Part shown: in pieces, positions 60,353-64,000 of the stretch
How positions within the stretch are numbered: the stretch's first letter is position 1
Layout: each line of letters opens with the position of its first letter
Assembly (NCBI GenBank): GCA_019925095.2
Contig: CM034397.1
Location: 7,583,763-7,647,762, forward strand
Length of the DNA stretch: 64,000 nucleotides
Source: Dendrolimus kikuchii
Taxonomy: Eukaryota > Arthropoda > Insecta > Lepidoptera > Lasiocampidae
Reading direction: 5' to 3'
Notes under the pieces: generated by a model
The model's database searches: none
Told to the model about the DNA's origin: nothing
What the model saw: only the letters and a program-made list of their open reading frames with translations
Translations under genes and position numbers: made by a program

Positions 60353-63200
60353 AGTGCACTTGGAGTTGCCTAATCAGAGTGACGAAAACAGCACTTTTCG
60401 TCTCTGGGAAACGATTCACCCTGCTGTCAAAAAATTTAGAAAACTATGCAAACCATAGATACATAACATGTGACTCATGTCCCAACTGTTTTTATAGCCA
60501 CTGTTAAATCATGGCATAAATTGTAATAAAATAATATCAAAAATTTTGTAACACCATTTTATATTTTTAAATTACTTTTCACAAAATTATTATTTAATTT
60601 ACATTTTGAGCTAAATATTTACTATCATCAATGACTTTTAGCAAACAAATTAGCCTCTTTAACAGCGTTTTGAAGGAATATAAGGATTCTGCACACTATC
60701 ACCTCAGACGAAAAAACTACGTAGACCGAGACCCAAGCTCAGTGCCGTAAATAGCCTTTTATGCGCCCTATGCGAGCTTCTATAACTGCGCTCTTGTTTT
60801 TTTTAGATATTATAGGTACCCTAGCTAGAACAATGCTATGTATAGGCCTACTTTATGTCGTTCAGGGTGATAAAATAACGCACAAAGACCTTGGTGTTGG
60901 TGGACCAATTATCTAATATTTTGGAAGAAAATTCTATTTTTTTAAAGAACTAGAAAGAAATGAGAGCGATGTTTTGTCTAATTTAACAGACGGTTTTGAT
61001 GATACTGGCTTGTAGGTACGTATGTGTTGGAATCGAGCAATAGGGGCGCAGCGGGATCTTATCAGGAGCAAACCGAAAAAGTAATAGCCCTGCCTGGTCT
61101 GGCCATTCTTGCGCCCCCCAGAGTCTACGCCCTGTGGCTGGGCACCGGTGGCACTGCCCTATTTACGGCACTGCCCAAGCTCTTACAGTAAAGCTGAGAT
61201 GTTAGTATTAAATAATAGAATTAACACGAATAAAGTTGGAATAGTTTTCACAGCATACATCACTGTTTATTACACAACAGATACAGACAGACCTACTATA
61301 CAATTAGTTTCACACACAAGTTAGTAAAAATTGCGTTACTTCATTTATCGCTTTTTTTAACGTAGGCTCCGTCTATACTTTATTCGTCTGAAATGTGAGT
61401 GTATATATAAGTGATATGATATCTTCATATAAAATAAATACTAAAGTAACTTCATCGTATATAACGGCCCTTATATGCAGAATAGAGTTCATTATAAAAT
61501 TATAGCGATGATTTAGCTACAGAAAGACTAAATTAATTGGTCTAAAGACGTTAATATTGATCCCAGTATGCTAATTTAAAAGAACAATTATCATAAAAAT
61601 TCGAGTCAGATATTAATTTAGTGCATAAATATTGTGTGTCTTTGCTTTATGACTTTCAAACTTCAGTGTAAACTTTATAGGCATATAACGACATTGAAGG
61701 GACTGTGCATTTTATGGCGTTATAGAGGGTTGTCGTTAAATGGAGAGAAGTCTGTTATTTTTGTCTAACGTCTTTTGCTGCACCAGTAATTTTGTTGTAT
61801 TTTTTTACTTATTTTATTCATATCTTGCGATATTGAGGCATCTTGGTGATAAAGGAAGTGCTTAGAAATTTCGGTATTCGGGATTTCTTAGAAGTTCCGG
61901 TATGCATGATGCAGAAAGTCGAGTTTATTACGGGATAGAATAATAAAGCGATAAAAGAAAGTACACAGCTGCGCAGTTTTTACTACTTTTGGCAACTTAA
62001 AAGGTACTTTTCATTACTTAATTGTTATCGTTATTCAGAGTGGATGTAATGCTATATAGAGTGTATAATTGTATGGAAGACCAGCTAAACCAACCAAAGC
62101 TAAGTGATTTCAACTCTTAAGGGAGTTTCTCGTTAAATTGATTGACGTTACATGGAGTTTACACTATAATTATAAAGACAGTGGACGCAAAATTAAGATG
62201 GCCGTGAAAACTGGGGTAAACTCTCAGACCTGCTACTCTGCGGAATTGTATAAATATCAATCAATCAACCAATATCTTTATTTCCACGAATGTAGTTTAT
62301 ACAGATATTATACAATTGGGTTCTTGAAAAAAAAATTATTTTGTGATAAATGGAAACATCATGTATAAGTTTTATAACAAAACTATTTTTATTTTCTTTT
62401 TCGCAATAATTCAAAAGTTATATCAAAGTAAAAATCAATTTTTGAATCCAAATCCATCCGAACCACGCCGGCATCTCTCCCGAACAAACCCGAGCGCGTG
62501 TGACGTCATAATGTTAGTTTTCACTCATTGCTGTTGATATAGAAATAATAAGTACAGTGTTTTGAACTATTTAATTTTATTTTTATGTATTTAATTCTTG
62601 TAAATTGCCCAATTTGAGAATTTATTTGTTGATTTTTGGCAAATTCAATAACTTCTTGTAATAATGTACTATTATCCGGAAAATTTTCAATAGGAGCAGA
62701 TGTTTTTTTGTTTGTCAGTTTTCTGCTTCAATGTATTTTATAACTGTACCAATGCCTGATAATCGAGATTTTTTTCCAACAGCGAGCGACTTCTGTTGGT
62801 TTCGGAACTTCACTTCTTCTTATTACATAAATAATGCTAATGCATTTTTCATTAATAGTTAAAGTAACTGAATAAGCTTTACTCCGAACTCGGTGTTCTG
62901 GACATACCCGTCCTTTCACAATACAAATATTATTTTTACGACTTAGTTGAACATAATCTATAGCTTTGTCGCTGTAACTCTCAGGCGATGCTGTTGGGGG
63001 CTAAGAAGTCGCGATTAATAAATCCACGAGAGGTCTACGTTGTTACGAGATATATTTTCGAGTGTTACTTCAATGGTGGCAGAAACAACTTAAGACAGCC
63101 ACGCATTCTAATATTAAATTCAAATTTAACATATACACAAAGTTTGTATATCCATCAGATGCTCTACAATTTATGAAATAAATAATTATATTTAATATAA
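60353..63200. other. No gene supported
   Basis: AT-rich. A GC-richer island at 61085-61190 (agagtctacgccctgtggct) does not open into a gene. At 62728-62919 a short minus-strand frame with RVCPEHRVRSKAYSVTLTI has a zinc-binding look and could be a transposon shred. No SP4 5' exon was found. Confidence 0.4.
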
Positions 63201-63204
63201 TCCC

Positions 63205-63960
63205 TATTAATATTATAAATACGAAAGTATCTGTCTGTCTGTCTGTTCCCTTTTCACGTAATTTTTTTTATTTTAAAACGATTTGGCTGAAAGTCAATAT
63301 ATACATATGTTCGATGCCGAGAATGAACATAGGATACTTTTTATCCCGAAAAATGGGGTTGTTTCCGGGATATAAATATATTTGCCTTTCTGTTTGTTTT
63401 GCTTTTACGGAAAAATTATTGAACCGATTTAGCTGAAATTCGGTATACATGTAATTTTAATACCGAGAGTGGACAAGAGATACCTTTTATCCCGGGCAAT
63501 GGGATAGATTTATGTAAAGGTTATCCCAAAAAGTGGGATAGGTTTTTTGTGATTTACCATTTTCCTCATTTTTGTCCGATTTATGCTTTTTGTCCGATTT
63601 GTCCTTTTTGTCCGATTTGTCCTTTTTGTACCGTTTTGTCCTTTTTGTCATTTATGTAGTTTTCATAGACGGGGCATAGATAAATATAGCTAGGACGGTT
63701 TGAAATAAAGGATGAAAGTTTGGATGAGACCAATTATTTCTCATTTTTATAGATATAAAAATTCATCGTCTATAAAAAATGCGATAGTAACTCGATATGT
63801 CTATCTGTTAAGCTTTCACGGAAAACTACTAGGAATAGTGGATCGGTTTTGCTGTAATTTTGTTTAAATCTAGTTTTAATACCGAAAATGGACATAAATA
63901 CTTTTCATGCCCGGAGATGGGATAGTTTGCGACATAAAATGAAATTAAACTTCCGAGTGC
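63205..63960. repeat. Family E repeat array with (tctg)n start
   Basis: Begins with a (tctg)4 microsatellite, then three tandem degenerate units of a theme: antisense-like ttcacgtaa..., aaaatcgatttggctgaa, ggatactttttatcccg. They restart near 63215, 63385 and 63780. Confidence 0.6.
63569..63650 (+). repeat. 18-bp minisatellite
   Basis: About four and a half copies of tttttgtccgatttgtcc with small changes, inside the family E array. Confidence 0.8.
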
Positions 63961-64000
63961 AAGTAGCACTAACATAAAAATTGAGTACAATGTAACATGT

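Noticed and set aside
62728..62919. A short minus-strand frame with CPEH...KC resembling a FLYWCH-type zinc finger.
   Set aside because: Too short and missing most of the expected residues; not enough to call.

Overview
This window reads as nuclear DNA of an insect, most likely a moth or butterfly. It is AT-rich, has short exons split by long introns, and is dense in interspersed repeats. It carries an acyl-CoA desaturase with the lepidopteran-type QPVE signature, a run of S1 serine protease genes, and a 13.5-kb Maverick/Polinton virus-like transposon. No bacterial genes, CRISPR arrays or rRNA genes were seen. The species call is inference.

Host genes. Four trypsin-like serine protease genes lie in tandem on the minus strand. 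SP1 has its 3' exons at 728-3987 and its 5' exons at 18542-19246, and is split by the Polinton. SP2 (24915-30367) has 8 exons and looks complete. SP3 (43082-52294) has 7 exons and looks complete. SP4 (54044-59287) lacks recognisable signal-peptide exons. Exon lengths and phases are almost the same between genes, so the array arose by duplication. A six-exon plus-strand desaturase (34488-39499) sits between SP2 and SP3. All four proteases, where visible, keep the catalytic His, Asp and Ser region; SP2-SP4 also have Asp at the S1-pocket position (trypsin-like specificity). SP1 has lost the exon that would carry that residue.

The Polinton (4026-17491). It has terminal inverted repeats of about 1.72 kb. 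Almost all its genes are on the minus strand and look intact: adenain-like protease, major capsid protein, a small glycine-rich/basic virion-type protein, penton/minor capsid protein, chromodomain integrase, two conserved proteins of unknown function, packaging ATPase, protein-primed family B DNA polymerase, and an orphan Lys-rich protein. Together these supply integration (integrase), self-primed replication (polymerase) and particle assembly, maturation and packaging (capsids, protease, ATPase). The repeats contain the whole protease gene and the 3' half of the capsid gene, so the right end carries a second protease copy and a truncated capsid copy. The polymerase and the orphan gene have no ATG in their main open frames, and each appears to gain its start from a short spliced upstream exon. 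No 6-bp target duplication is seen, and one exon of the interrupted host gene is missing, so the insertion site was rearranged.

Other mobile DNA. There is an intact 419-codon retroelement-type frame with a nuclease-like C-terminus (1527-2786), a mariner remnant, a CR1-like LINE end, a Jockey-like LINE 3' end, three R1-type LINE 3' ends, and tRNA-derived SINEs. Six copies of a small LINE tail ending in (TATG)n are present, five with clear target duplications. A dispersed family (here A), a MITE-like element, a large inverted repeat and a minisatellite complete the picture. Remaining stretches are AT-rich and show no gene I can support.
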